A program made the position numbers and the translations under genes. From Agapetus fuscipes (taxonomy: Eukaryota > Arthropoda > Insecta > Trichoptera > Glossosomatidae), in NCBI GenBank assembly GCA_951799405.1, contig OX637332.1, positions 29,054,832 through 29,118,831 of the forward strand: a DNA stretch of 64,000 nt. Reading direction: 5' to 3'. Of this stretch, positions 11,201 through 19,800 are shown in pieces. The stretch's first letter is position 1, and each line of letters starts with the position of its first letter. The notes under the pieces are model-generated. The model was not told where the DNA came from. It worked only from the letters and a program-made list of their open reading frames with translations, and made no database searches.

Positions 11201-12008
11201 AGCGCTATTCTGCTAAATTCCTTACGACCTTAAGGCTACGAGATAACGATTTGTGTTAAAAAATAATGCGTACTGTAATTTTTTATCTATGGAGTTCTTT
11301 TGCAAGCGCTAGCAAGCTCTGACTTGGATCGACATCCAAAGTGTAAGGAAATTAGCAGAACAGCGCATCTGATCTGTCATAGGAATCACACCACAGTAGC
11401 CTGGGTATAAGAACCATTCTATAACCATTGATCTAAATCTAAATCTAAGCTGCAAAGATATGTATCATTTGAGATTCATATTAAATGCATTCCCACAAGC
11501 AGACATGCATAATTTCGCGCTTACACATGCTGCATGTGGACCTACAATATAAAAACCCCAATCTCAAATGAACATAAGCCCTGCAACTCTTGCCGACCTT
11601 CCCTGAAGCAGGGGTGACATTGGCAAAGTGAACCATTTTTTACAGTATGAGTGGTCAGCCGATCAGTTATTTAAATTTTGTTAATATTATTTACAGCTAG
11701 AGAAGACTCCCACGATGGGTTCAATAGAATCTTCAGACTGCCTAAAGCGGTCTCTCGCAGCTCAGTCGCTAGAAGTCAACCTGAAGGATCACATCTTCTG
11801 CGAGCTCTTCCCGGACCTGGTGCAAGAAATCAGCGTGGAACTCCAGAGGCGCAAAGCTGGCTCCGTCAACCAAGTGCTGCCCCCTTCCAATAACAATTAT
11901 ATCACCCAGGAGCACTCCCTGTTTCACAATGTGTTTGCCAACGTATTTGTGCTGGTAGGGTTTGTAATATTCGCGTACGTAGTTCAATATGTGATAAAGT
12001 CCTTGTAA
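2263..12008 (+). CDS. UBE2J2: UBE2J2-type ubiquitin-conjugating enzyme E2 (ER tail-anchored), four coding exons
   Basis: The coding exons are 2263-2381, 3306-3469, 4326-4396 and 11697-12008. They join in frame (codons split TG|G and G|AC) into 221 residues. Seen: start [23 protein letters not shown] fold with [16 protein letters not shown] and [19 protein letters not shown]; active-site Cys at residue 90 in [25 protein letters not shown]; and a hydrophobic C-terminal segment (about residues 195-218, [17 protein letters not shown]) followed by KSL and stop. Known of the family: a tail-anchored ER E2, the Ubc6-like class, that works with ERAD ligases and can ubiquitinate non-lysine residues. 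The linker between the UBC domain and the anchor is shorter than in the human protein (259 aa). All four introns/exon borders are GT-AG. The ATG at 2263 is the first in the exon and gives the conserved N-terminus. LINE tails lie directly beside two of the acceptors. The last intron is 7.3 kb and repeat-filled. Confidence 0.95.
2976..3194. mobile_element. hAT-type MITE, copy 1 (219 bp, 8-bp TSD)
   Basis: Terminal inverted repeats begin CAGTGGCGAAG and end CCCTTCGCCACTG, with about 55 bp of inverted similarity. The flanking 8-mers ATGCCCAC (2968-2975) and ATGCTAAC (3195-3202) match at 6 of 8 positions, which fits an aged hAT target duplication. It sits in the first coding intron of UBE2J2. Other copies: 21426-21654, 32694-34919 and 37666-38219. 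Confidence 0.85.
3541..4240 (+). pseudogene. Decayed LINE C-terminal fragments
   Basis: At about 3541-4060 broken frames read [20 protein letters not shown], then [12 protein letters not shown], then [19 protein letters not shown] and VARHWEKIV before a stop. This is the C-terminal zinc-knuckle-like region of an insect non-LTR retrotransposon. At about 4150-4235 a second frame reads [23 protein letters not shown], a different LINE C-terminus of CR1/Jockey flavour. Stops and frameshifts interrupt both. They lie in the intron between UBE2J2 exons ending at 3469 and beginning at 4326. Confidence 0.6.
4850..5760 (+). repeat. Minisatellite block A, 92-bp higher-order unit
   Basis: The motif TATGGCATGCGAGACT recurs at 4987, 5079, 5171, 5263, 5344, 5436 and 5527, so the spacing is 92, 92, 92, 81, 92 and 91 bp. 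Each unit holds two half-units built on TTGCTAGNNAAAGTAAAC. Neighbouring units differ by single bases (TAATGCACTTT/TAATGGACTTT, AATACCAGG/AATAACAGG), which suggests local expansion. The edges fade into more diverged half-units. The block lies in the last UBE2J2 intron. Confidence 0.9.
5760..6380. other. Degenerate minisatellite half-units with a LINE scrap
   Basis: Single diverged copies of the TTGCTAGACAAANTAAAC core continue to about 6060. At 6095-6200 a frame reads LYGCET, stop, then [10 protein letters not shown] and HSIRQHL, a short remnant of a LINE of the type whose proteins read LYGCETWT. Nothing else is recognisable. Confidence 0.5.
6380..7260 (+). repeat. Minisatellite block B, 110-114-bp higher-order unit
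   Basis: The motif CAAGTTGACTTGCTAGACC recurs at 6498, 6611, 6725, 6839, 6949 and 7059, giving spacings of 113, 114, 114, 110 and 110 bp. Each unit also carries GTAAGGTTGGGTTGCAAGAC and TACTTCATTGCGGAACTGG. The core TTGCTAGACNAAGTAAACNNCTTGTA is shared with block A, so the two blocks are different amplifications of one ancestral array. Confidence 0.9.
7408..7503 (-). mobile_element. SINE family 1, 3' part only
   Basis: This is the minus-strand tail segment of SINE 1. It begins AACGCAACTAAGCTACACAC and holds GCTGCGTTATCGCGAGGGG and GGCGAGTTGAATC. The tRNA head is absent. Confidence 0.65.
7862..8140 (+). mobile_element. tRNA-derived SINE, family 3
   Basis: The head has an A-box-like GGCCAAGTGGGCT and a B box GGGTTCGATCCCC, followed by GCCTGGGTCATTTGACC. 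The body has GATATTAATACCTG and TGGCCAGGCAGAGTAGG and ends in an A-rich run near 8130-8139. The same family is at 10655-10935 (minus), 38493-38575 (minus, head only) and 46578-46852. Confidence 0.8.
8418..8577. repeat. Long AT-rich palindrome with an extra direct repeat
   Basis: A left arm running from about 8419 to 8475 (through AAATGGTAAAACATTG and AATTCACTTTA) is repeated directly at about 8480-8518 and then inverted at about 8520-8577. The RNA or single strand would fold into a near-perfect stem of about 57 bp, or the inner 36-bp arms could pair with a loop of about 5 bases. Confidence 0.85.
8881..9127 (+). repeat. LINE-A 3' tail repeat, copy 2
   Basis: The copy resumes after the hAT-like insertion with CTTATAGGTTGTTATGCGG. 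It carries the CATGCGGCATGTG core and ends CTTTGCAGCTTAGATTAGATTAG. The tail shows a short repeated TTAGA tract, as in other copies. A SINE 1 abuts it. Confidence 0.8.
9128..9312 (-). mobile_element. SINE family 1, minus strand, partial
   Basis: It begins GTAAGGGGGCCGGCC and ends near GGGATTCGAACCCTAGCTCAC, so the B box is present but the A-box end is cut. A second minus-strand SINE 1 tail segment with CGTTATCCCCGAAGGGG is at 9657-9745. On both sides minisatellite sequence resumes (9313 onward), so the LINE tail and SINE were inserted into the array. Confidence 0.75.
9313..9910 (+). repeat. Outlying diverged minisatellite units
   Basis: Degenerate units with TGGCTAGACAAAGTAA, GGTTGCTAGACTAAGTAAAC and GGGTTGCTAGACAATATAAAC continue the array of 4850-7260 after the block of inserted elements. 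They are interrupted by the SINE 1 tail at 9657-9745 and fade out near 9910. Confidence 0.7.
9910..10650. other. Intronic AT-rich stretch, nothing recognised
   Basis: I see no ORF with recognisable similarity, no repeat shared with other parts of the window and no clear tandem structure here. Confidence 0.5.
10655..10935 (-). mobile_element. SINE family 3, minus strand
   Basis: Reverse complement of the family at 7862-8140: A-run side at 10655, TTTCTGCCTGGCCAGAAACAG, then TGACCCAAGCGGGGATCGAACC (B box) and CCACTTGGCCCCCTCGGCC (A box) near 10880-10910. Confidence 0.8.
11438..11662 (-). repeat. LINE-A 3' tail repeat, copy 3, next to the last UBE2J2 acceptor
   Basis: It opens AAATCTAAGCTGCAAAGATATG and closes TTTTACAGTATGAGTGGTCAGCC. 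It stops about 35 bp before the acceptor TTACAG of the last coding exon (11697). Any branch point must lie in the short gap or in the repeat itself. Confidence 0.85.
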
Positions 12009-13560
12009 GCTGAGAGGTGTAGATGAAAGCGAAAACTGTGAACGAATGCACACATTTGCAACTCAGGGAGGTGACATTATATTTATTGAGTGCGACATGT
12101 GATACTCTGAGCCGGTATTAAAGATATTCCAAAGCGTCAAACTACACTAAAAATTAAAAGAAAGAATGACTTCTTTCACACATGTTTTTGTAAGTCAAGT
12201 GTAGCTTGTATAGAACATGACGCTTGAGAATTTATTTAGATATTTTTATTACATGAATGTTTTTAAATTAGTGTTATCATTATCAATAACTTAAACTATA
12301 CTTCTTATAAATAACTATGAAATAGTAATATTTTCCCGAAAAAGGCAGAACTCTCTAAAGAGGCGAAAAGCCCTTTTTTGATGTTGTTCTGTGTGCATTT
12401 GTCTTAGAAATAATGATGTACATACATGAAATTGGATATTTGATTTGAATTGTGACAACATATTGTCTACTAAATATTTTTTATTGTCTTGAAGTTTAAA
12501 CAAGTCTCGGAAGTTATGTAGGTAATATAAAAAGAGAATATGCACATTTGAAGAGTGTCATTGAGACTTGGTACAGAACAAAAGAATGATATTGTCATAT
12601 TTTCTGGTGTGTAATGCGCTCTCAACCCTCGCAAAACTTTGTAGTCTTCACAACAAAGTATGCGGGGATCCTTTGATCGCAGGACAAAAACCGACACCGA
12701 CTAAAGAACAGCGTGATCATGAAGCCAGTAAACCATTCACACTCACATTTCGCGGCATTTGTGTCGCGAGCATGGAGTATGTTTTAATATAGGCAACTTT
12801 ATATCCCCACTAATAGACTACATAAAATAACAAATATCTACACAGGCATTGCTAACAAGAATATTGATTTACTTGATGCTAATTATTTGTTTTGAACACT
12901 TCAAACAGTGAAGTTTCTTATATGATTGAGACAAGCAACAATTTTCAAACCAGCTAACTGTTGATAGAGATGCTTGCTCTACTTTAGATGTAATCAGAAT
13001 ACAATCTTCAGTACTGATTCTTCTTTTTTCCGAAACTTCTGCAATGTAACAAATACAACTCTTTTTTGAGGTTAGCTGTCAACTAGGTCTGCCCTTTGCA
13101 AAGTTAAAGCATCCCTTCATACGGATTGACACGGCTTAAAGTGAATGTGGTGAAAATCGAAACTAACATTGCCATCTTGTAAAACGTCGCTTTTGATTGT
13201 TCAATGTGACGCCAGCTGAATTGTTAAAATTTAAGAAGTAAGACATAACAGCGCCCTCCTTTAGCTGTCATCTAAGTTCATTTTAAGCTGTGTACATCTA
13301 TAACAAGCACCATTTGTTTTAGTTTTTACTTTAAGTTTCCCGAACTGTCAAAGCAAACCTTGAACCTGTCCACCCAGCTAAATGTCTAAGGCCGTGTTCG
13401 GGGAGCATTTTTGAGGTTAGGTGTCATTGAATTGCGTTTCACCTCCACAGAACAAGTTTTGTGAAGTATTGATTGTAATCTCATCAACAAAGTCAATTCT
13501 TGAAATAATTGGTGAAAACTGCAAGTCTGCCAAAGTTTGCTAACCAAACGCAACCCTTGC
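12009..13560. other. UBE2J2 3' UTR and downstream intergenic DNA
   Basis: After the stop at 12006-12008 there is AT-rich sequence without recognisable coding or repeat content. A polyadenylation site cannot be fixed by eye. Small ORFs here show no family features. Confidence 0.4.
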
Positions 13561-13795
13561 GGCCAGTCTTGTAATTGAAAACTAGTGGGTTTAATTCCCA
13601 GCAGAGCACAAAAAAACATTTCATTAAAACAAGTTCCCTTCTCTGAATTGAATTTTTTATCTACCTTTATCAAAGACTGGTCACTCGTTGATAGCAAAAT
13701 TTAGCGCTGACTATCAACAGCCAAGCATTTAGAGTGCCCTTAAGGTGTGATACACGCAGAAACAGCACACACCAAATAAATTACCCTTAAATTTA
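13560..13795 (+). mobile_element. Diverged SINE family 2
   Basis: A degraded head with GGGTTTAATTCCCAGCAGAGCAC recalls the B box and GAGCAC linker of SINE 2. The 3' part GGTGTGATACACGCAGAAACAG with CACCAAATAAATTA matches the ends of the copies at 37742-38062 and 55592-55865. It is older than the others. Confidence 0.55.
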
Positions 13796-14023
13796 TTTAC
13801 ATAATGACCCTTTTCATTTTAAATCCTTGGTTCTTACTATTTCTTTCTTACATTAATTCTAAAATAGTATGTGTAAATTTTGTCTACATTAGCCTTAAAA
13901 AATACTTTTCTGTTTTAAGTTTATCCTCGGTAAATGGCTAAAAAAAACTATAGGTAGCTTTTGTAAATTCAACCTAGAGATTTTTTGGTAAATGTATAAA
14001 CATTTATTATTATGTGTTCTGAG

Positions 14024-14215
14024 AGATGTCTGGAGTCCATATTATGAGAGAAACAATCACTTTTCCCCTTTTATGTGGTTTTTTAGTCTATTCCTGGGTC
14101 TTTGATTTGCACTTTTTTACACTTTAGGCACTTTCTACTCTATGGTCGCTTTTTCCCCATTTCCTGTTCCCTATTTCCAGTTTCCCCATAACCCGGTCGC
14201 AATTTTTCATAAAGC
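14024..14215. repeat. DIRS left inverted terminal repeat
   Basis: 192 bp, nearly perfect reverse complement of 18961-19152, sharing AGATGTCTGGAGTCCATATT and ACCCGGTCGCAATTTTTCAT. The outermost TATTATGTGTTCTGAG lies outside the shared part. Confidence 0.92.
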
Positions 14216-14485
14216 GTCATTTTCCCCTTGTGGTCACATGTCAGTTGATTTTACCTTCGAAAATTTGAGTGAATTGACAATATTCCTGGGCAAAAACATT
14301 TAAAAGAGTGTTATTTTACCATCTTGTGTCCTTGTGAACAATTAAAAACTAAAACAGGTGATATTGTGGTGGTTAAAAGTTCGCATACGTATTTTTGTTG
14401 GTTATGCCACGCTGTCATATTTACGAAAAACGTTTTTCGTTATTTTAACGGAGTTTTTACTTTATATAACATCAAAATCAATGTT

Positions 14486-15373
14486 ATGAGTTGTGATAAC
14501 AATAAAGGGCAACCTCTCGACGAAATCTCACAGGATTCAGGTGATGCGTCACTAAAACGCGGATACGACACTTCGGAATCAGGTTCACCGCCGCGGCGTC
14601 AGAAACGGCTGAGGGTTGTCTTGGACCCAAGGATAGATTATCTGGTTTCCCACATCGTGATGCTGACGAACGCAGTTTTCGGTGACTGGCCCGCCAGTTC
14701 TATGGGAAATCTCGTTGAATCGGCGGCAGGAAACTCTTCCAGCAACTTCCTCTAACAACCTTCGGGACTGGAAGAGAATGAGGAGGCCCAGGAAGAGCTA
14801 CTGCTGAGCTTCCAGGAAGCCGCCACAACGGTGGAAGAACCAGCTTCACCCCAAGGCCAAGAGCAACAGGGTCGAAGCGCTCCAAAGGCTCCAGCACTTC
14901 GACAGTGAAAACTGGGCCGGAGTAAGGTACGCCGAGGTACAGAAAAAGTACCTGGCAGAACCGGCGTTCGTCGACCTGGCAGTGAACGATGAACTTCGCC
15001 AGTGCGACGTAAGCTCCCCTATTCAGGCGAGCGGTCGTTTGCAGCCATGTCCCACGCCCTCCTCATCCAGAAAGAGGAGTTCCAGTCTGGGCTTCAGACC
15101 TTGGTCAACTGGGGAGCCCGGAGCGACACGACCTTGGCGAGGAAAGCCCTTTTCGAAAAGGTCAAAACGCTGTTAGCTCTGGACTCGCCATACCAGAAAG
15201 TCTCGGAAGACATCCTCCAGACGGTATGGGGGAGGCGGACAGAGGCCCTCCAGTTCCGCAGGAAAGCTGTGCTAGGGCATGTTAAGGAAGAGCATGTGAG
15301 AGGGGTTAAACAAATTCCCGCCGAGTACCGAACACTTGTTTGGCAAAGACAGTCTCACATCTTTTTTCTCTAG
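14486..15373 (+). pseudogene. DIRS gag-like ORF, frameshifted
   Basis: The frame opens MSCDNNKGQPLDEISQDSGD and contains a basic stretch PPRRQKRLRV, but stops at 14755. A second frame carries EENEEAQEELLLSFQEAA. A third carries LQHFDSENWAGVRYAEVQKK and PAFVDLAVNDELRQ. Another, from 15002, continues through SHALLIQKEEFQSGLQTL and RRKAVLGHV to a stop at 15371-15373. Together these look like one ancestral capsid-type protein of DIRS elements broken by at least two or three frameshifts. Assignment to gag rests on position and general composition. No zinc knuckle is visible. Confidence 0.65.
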
Positions 15374-15639
15374 AGTGGGGACCACCGACAAATTGTCAGT
15401 GAAGACCCAGTGCCCTCAACCCAGCACCTCATCGAAACCGCACGTTCCAGTACAGAAAAGGAATCAGTTTTTTAGAGGGCAGCAACGACCCACTGCGGAA
15501 AGCAATTGAGGCCTTAGAGACGCTCCAAATTTCTCTTCAAGAGGAAAAAGGGCAGGGAATAACACACGGTCAGGAAATCTCAAAGGAGACAGACGGAGGC
15601 ATCCACGAAAATGACAAGAAACCATTTCGCAGAGGATGC

Positions 15640-17160
15640 TTGAAGTCCTCCCTACAGGTTTGGACGTCACTCGGAGCACCAAACCACATCCTGAAGATGA
15701 TAATCGGAGTAAGAATACCTTTAATCTCAATTCCCCCTCTGATATTACCACACAAAAAGACCTTAATGCTATACCAGACGAGTCCTTCACCCGAAATGGA
15801 CTCTCAAATAAAGGAAATGACCGAATTCGGCGTTATAGAGGCCGCGGAGTCATCACCCAGCTTCTTATCAAAAATGTTCCTAACACCCAAATCGGACCGT
15901 TCCTCGAGAATGATTTTCAACCTGAAATCGTTAAACTTCTTCCTGGACCCGGTTCCGTTCAAACTCATAGCCACTACAAAGTGCCAGAGTTTCTGCAGCC
16001 AAACAATTGGTTGTCGAAAATAGACCTATCGCAAGCCTTCTTTCATCTCCCAAGTGCACAGAAACATTGGAGATTTTTGCGACTGGTCTATCGAGGAGAA
16101 TTACTTCAGATGACAAGTCTGCCCTTTGGCCTTTCATCTGCCCCAGAATGTTTGCAACCTTTACAAATTGGGTAGCCCAACTACTGAGGCGACGAGGTAT
16201 TCGGACAATCGTTTATCTCGACGACTTCCTCCTTGCGAGCCAATCCAAGGACGATCTTTGTCGGCAATCGCATCTAGCAGTAGATATCCTACAATCTCTG
16301 GGGTGGTATGTAAATCTCCAGAAGTCAGTGCTCTTCCCCACTCAACAATTAGAGTACTTGGGAATCGTTTGGGACACGCACAACAATTGCAAATTCCTTT
16401 CTTACCGGAAGCAAGAGGCATTGTGCCACTCACTTCGAGCAATACTGACTTCTCGAAAATGGTCCTTAAAACTGGCGGAAAGTCTCCCAGGAAGACTAAA
16501 CTTTGCCAGCTTCATGGTCGCCTCCACTGCAGACAATTGCAGATAGCGAGCAGGCCACTGAAGCACCTGTCACCAAGTAGGTCTTTCTTACCGGAAGCAA
16601 GAGGCATTGTGCCACTCACTTCGAGCAATACTGACTTCTCGAAAATGGTCCTTAAAACTGGCGGAAAGTCTCCTAGGAAGACTAAACTTTGCCAGCTTCA
16701 TGGTCGCCTCCACTGCAGACAATTGCAGATAGCGAGCAGGCCACTGAAGCACCTGTCACCAAGTAGGTCTTTCTTACCGGAAGCAAGAGGCATTGTGCCA
16801 CTCACTTCGAGCAATACTGACTTCTCGAAAATGGTCCTTAAAACTGGCGGAAAGTCTCCTAGGAAGACTAAACTTTGCCAGCTTCATGGTCGCCTCCACT
16901 GCAGACAATTGCAGATAGCGAGCAAGCCACTGAAGCACCTGTCACCAAGAGGGTCCATACAAATGACCGAGGACAGCTTACAAGAAATAGAGTGGTGGAT
17001 AGGGAATGCGAACGAATCAAGTTCCATCCACAGGGAAACCTTCGGACATTTCTTGACAACAGATGCGTCAGACTTAGCTTGGGGAGCAACTCTGGACGAC
17101 TTGATGCTGTCAGGACAGTGGACCGTTCAACAAAAGAAGTAGCACTCCAACCGAAAAGAG
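15640..17160 (+). pseudogene. DIRS reverse transcriptase / RNase H N-part, multiply frameshifted
   Basis: The N-terminal RT runs in one frame through [30 protein letters not shown] and [11 protein letters not shown]. It then shifts near 15985 to [20 protein letters not shown] and [16 protein letters not shown]. It shifts again near 16145 to [13 protein letters not shown] and IVYLDDFLLASQ, where YLDD is the catalytic motif. After LEYLGIVWD a third shift leads to QLQIASKPLKHLS, FLTTDASDLAWGA and WTVQQKK. A TAG at 17140-17142 then interrupts the RNase H frame, which continues in the next entry. The RT would be inactive as it stands. A 186-bp block inside it is present three times. Confidence 0.88.
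16398..16955 (+). repeat. In-frame triplication of a 186-bp block inside DIRS pol
   Basis: The units are 16398-16583, 16584-16769 and 16770-16955. Each starts TTTCTTACCGGAAGCAAGAG and ends near CACCTGTCACCAAG. The spacing is exactly 186 bp (62 codons) twice. Units differ by only a few bases (for example CTCCCAGG against CTCCTAGG). The first junction lacks the TAGGTC linker seen between units. The block covers the region linking the RT thumb to RNase H. Confidence 0.95.
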
Positions 17161-18798
17161 TTGTTCGCTGTTTATGCAACCCTGCAACGCACAGCGCACG
17201 ACCTTTCCGGCTCCGAAATTCTGGTACAATCAGACAACACGACAGTAGTCGCCTACATCCGCAAGGAAGGGGGCACCAGATCCAAAACACTCCTAAATCT
17301 TACTCGAGATCTGTTGACTCTGGCAGACCAATGGGAAATCTCGCTAACAGCGCAGTACCCACCGGGAAGATACGGAGACGCGGATCACCTATCAAGAGGA
17401 AGATCCCCTCCAGAGTGGCATCTCTTACCAACAGCAACGAAGGCCATTTTCAATCATTTCGGAGTACCAGATATAGACCTGTTCGCATCCACCATGGCAC
17501 ACATGAGTTCAACTTACGTGTCCAGAGACTCCACAGACTCATGCGCAATCTTTCAAAACGCCTTCAGTCGGCACTGGCTCTACAATGTGGGTCGGATATT
17601 TCCTCCGCCAAACCTTATACCGAGGATCCTGAGGCACCTAAACGGGGCGACCGGAACTTACCTACTCGTGGTCCCGAGGTGGCAGAGGGTCTTCTGGCGT
17701 CCAGACTTAATTCGTCGATCACTCGTACCTCCGATGCAAATACCGAACCTGGTGTCAGTACTAATCAACACATCAACAGGCAATCCACCACCCAGGATTC
17801 AGGATCTGGAAATGGAAGTGTGGAAAATTGGGACTGGGGACAGTATCTTAAATTCCTGGAACGCGGAAGAGAAAAGACTGTTCCTGTCAGGATGGCGAGC
17901 TTCCCCACTCAACACATATAAACCTGCTTGGCAAAGATGGCGCCGCTGGATACTGGCGAATAATACCCATCCCAACACACCATCTCCTAATCAATTGGCA
18001 AGGTATCTAGCGCAACTGTTCATTAACGAAAAACTATCATACAGGACTATGCTGGTACACAAGTCAGCCATCGTAACCTTCTGCAACGCAATGATGGAAA
18101 ATAATCTCAGCTCAGATTTCCTAGTGAAATTAAATTTAAAAACATTAAAAGCACTAGCAATGGTAAAGATCAACCCTCCTAAGTCCCCTGTGTGGAATCG
18201 GCAGATAGTGAGAGACTGGCTAGTCAGGAACACTCCTCGATCAGATTCTCTCTATGAAGTTGCGTGTAGAACGGCAATCTTACTTCTGTTATCTTCAGGA
18301 AGAAGAGTACACGATCTGACCTTGCTAAATTTCACAGAAGGAAACATTCTCGACGAAGGCACATCAATTGTGTTAATTCCATTCTTTAGATCAAAAACAG
18401 ATACCCTCAAACACCGACAATCTAATCGGAGACTTCTGGAATCCAAGGAACACAACGTCAACCCAGTCTTCTGGATAAGGAAGCTGATTGAACTATCACG
18501 CGAAAGGAGATCAGGACAAAATCTTTATAACCTGTTCATCAGCACCCGAGTACAAGTGAAGGCAGCTGCAAGAACAATCATAGGAGGATGGGTAAAGAAC
18601 ACGCTAAAATCAGCAGGAGTAGAGGCCACTCCCGGCAGCACACGTTCAGCGGTCGCATCACTTAATCCAATAGATAACATACTGGAAAGAGGCAACTGGA
18701 AAAAGGAAAACACTTTCAGAAAATACTATCAGAAAGAGATGTTGAAACATACAGCTCCAGAAGATCTTTCCCTATTTCAACCAGTTAATATCAAATAA
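17161..18798 (+). CDS. DIRS RNase H C-part, Dam-like methyltransferase and tyrosine recombinase ORF (545 codons)
   Basis: Residues 1-80 finish an RNase H domain (ILVQSDNTTVVAYIRK with an acidic residue at 25; GDADHLSR at 72-79). Residues about 98-185 match the methyltransferase-like domain of DIRS elements (FGVPDIDLFAS, then RIFPPPNLIPRIL in place of the NPPY-type motif, then LLVVPRWQ). Residues about 235-530 are the tyrosine recombinase: SSGRRVHDLTLLN with the first Arg at 381-382, GSTRSAVAS with the second Arg at 495, and FRKYYQKE with the likely nucleophile Tyr at 522 or 523. The His expected three residues before the second Arg is Gly here. The frame starts only because an in-frame TAG at 17140 cuts it from the upstream RNase H; the ATG-less start at 17161 is not a true initiation site. 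The recombinase part is fully open while RT is broken. Confidence 0.88.
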   Translation: MFAVYATLQRTAHDLSGSEILVQSDNTTVVAYIRKEGGTRSKTLLNLTRDLLTLADQWEISLTAQYPPGRYGDADHLSRGRSPPEWHLLPTATKAIFNHFGVPDIDLFASTMAHMSSTYVSRDSTDSCAIFQNAFSRHWLYNVGRIFPPPNLIPRILRHLNGATGTYLLVVPRWQRVFWRPDLIRRSLVPPMQIPNLVSVLINTSTGNPPPRIQDLEMEVWKIGTGDSILNSWNAEEKRLFLSGWRASPLNTYKPAWQRWRRWILANNTHPNTPSPNQLARYLAQLFINEKLSYRTMLVHKSAIVTFCNAMMENNLSSDFLVKLNLKTLKALAMVKINPPKSPVWNRQIVRDWLVRNTPRSDSLYEVACRTAILLLLSSGRRVHDLTLLNFTEGNILDEGTSIVLIPFFRSKTDTLKHRQSNRRLLESKEHNVNPVFWIRKLIELSRERRSGQNLYNLFISTRVQVKAAARTIIGGWVKNTLKSAGVEATPGSTRSAVASLNPIDNILERGNWKKENTFRKYYQKEMLKHTAPEDLSLFQPVNIK

Positions 18799-18830
18799 AG
18801 ACGTCCCCGGTCACCAGGAGATAATAGACA

Positions 18831-18938
18831 GATCTCTCATAATATGGACTCCAGACATCTCTCAGAACACATAATAGGGGAGTTTTACCTACCATTAAAA
18901 CTCTTATTATGTTTCTATAGATGTCTGGAGTCCAGGTA
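18831..18938. repeat. DIRS internal complementary region
   Basis: It holds CTCATAATATGGACTCCAG through CAGAACACATAATA, the complement of the left outer end. This is followed at once by GGGGAGTTTTACCTACC through TATAGATGTCTGGAGTCC, the complement of the right outer end. The two ends are therefore joined here exactly as in a circular intermediate. Confidence 0.92.
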
Positions 18939-18960
18939 ACCCCTACCTGGTGTATTATGA

Positions 18961-19152
18961 GCTTTATGAAAAATTGCGACCGGGTTATGGGGAAACTGGA
19001 AATAGGGAACAGGAAATGGGGAAAAAGCGACCATAGAGTAGAAAGTGCCTAAAGTGTAAAAAAGTGCAAATCAAAGACCCAGGAATAGACTAAAAAACCA
19101 CATAAAAGGGGAAAAGTGATTGTTTCTCTCATAATATGGACTCCAGACATCT
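18961..19152. repeat. DIRS right inverted terminal repeat
   Basis: Reverse complement of 14024-14215. The outer extension 19153-19200 ends GGTAAAACTCCCCTATTAT and is represented in the internal complementary region rather than at the left end. Confidence 0.92.
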
Positions 19153-19200
19153 ATAGAAACATAATAAGAGTTTTAATGGTAGGTAAAACTCCCCTATTAT

Positions 19201-19800
19201 ACATATTTATTTATTGAGATTTTTTATTGAATAAATATCAGCATCTACATTAATTATGCGAAGATCTTTATTTTTACAACTCTTGTTTAAAGTAATATTT
19301 ATTAATATGTTCTGCTGCCTTTGGCAAAACTATCATTATTCATGTTGGGATCTATGTCATATCTTTACTTGGATAAAATAATGGGTGAACATCGAAGCTT
19401 CCAAACCTATCTTTAGGGATGTATATTTGCCAGAAAACATGTTACAATGAAACTTCAAAGGTTTGTGTATCACATTGTAAAGATTCTTTTTAGTTTAATA
19501 AAATAAAAACATAGGTTTACCTTCACCGGAGTTTTACGATGATACTTCCAAAGATGTTAACGCATGATTATCAAAAATAATCTAAACCAACAAGGATAAA
19601 AATAATAATAAGCAAATGAATTGTGGCAAAGTCTGCCTTATCGCATGTAAAGAATGCAAATCAGTGAATGTTAGACAGACCTCGAGATCAACAAATGTTA
19701 TGAGATTAAAGAGCATATGAAATAGGGCATTTAGAGGTTTGTCTGGGTATTCCAAAAAAAATGGAATGATTGGATGATGAACGAGTTGGTGTGGTATAAA
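19201..19800. other. Unannotated AT-rich DNA after DIRS
   Basis: No coding or repeat signal recognised. Confidence 0.4.

Larger units (their letters stand above)
14008..19200 (+). mobile_element. DIRS-type tyrosine-recombinase retrotransposon (about 5.2 kb)
   Basis: The element has inverted terminal repeats (14024-14215 and 18961-19152), with unlike outermost extensions. Ahead of the right repeat is an internal complementary region (about 18831-18938) containing the complements of both outer ends joined head to tail. This is the diagnostic DIRS architecture, in which the internal copy templates the ends of a circular intermediate. Between them lie a gag-like region, RT, RNase H, a Dam-like methyltransferase and a tyrosine recombinase. 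No LTRs, integrase or target-site duplication are seen, as expected for recombinase-mediated insertion. The RT part is frameshifted and partly triplicated, so this copy is not autonomous. Confidence 0.93.

Noticed and set aside
16126..17142. 338-codon frame with a 62-residue peptide repeated three times
   Set aside because: Up to the triplication it is the wrong frame of the DIRS RT. The repeats come from the 186-bp DNA triplication. Only its end (FLTTDASDLAWGA) is the true RNase H frame.
16875..17921. 348-codon frame on the plus strand
   Set aside because: Overlaps the RNase H/MT frame out of phase, with an Arg/Ser-rich composition typical of a shadow frame. No motif.
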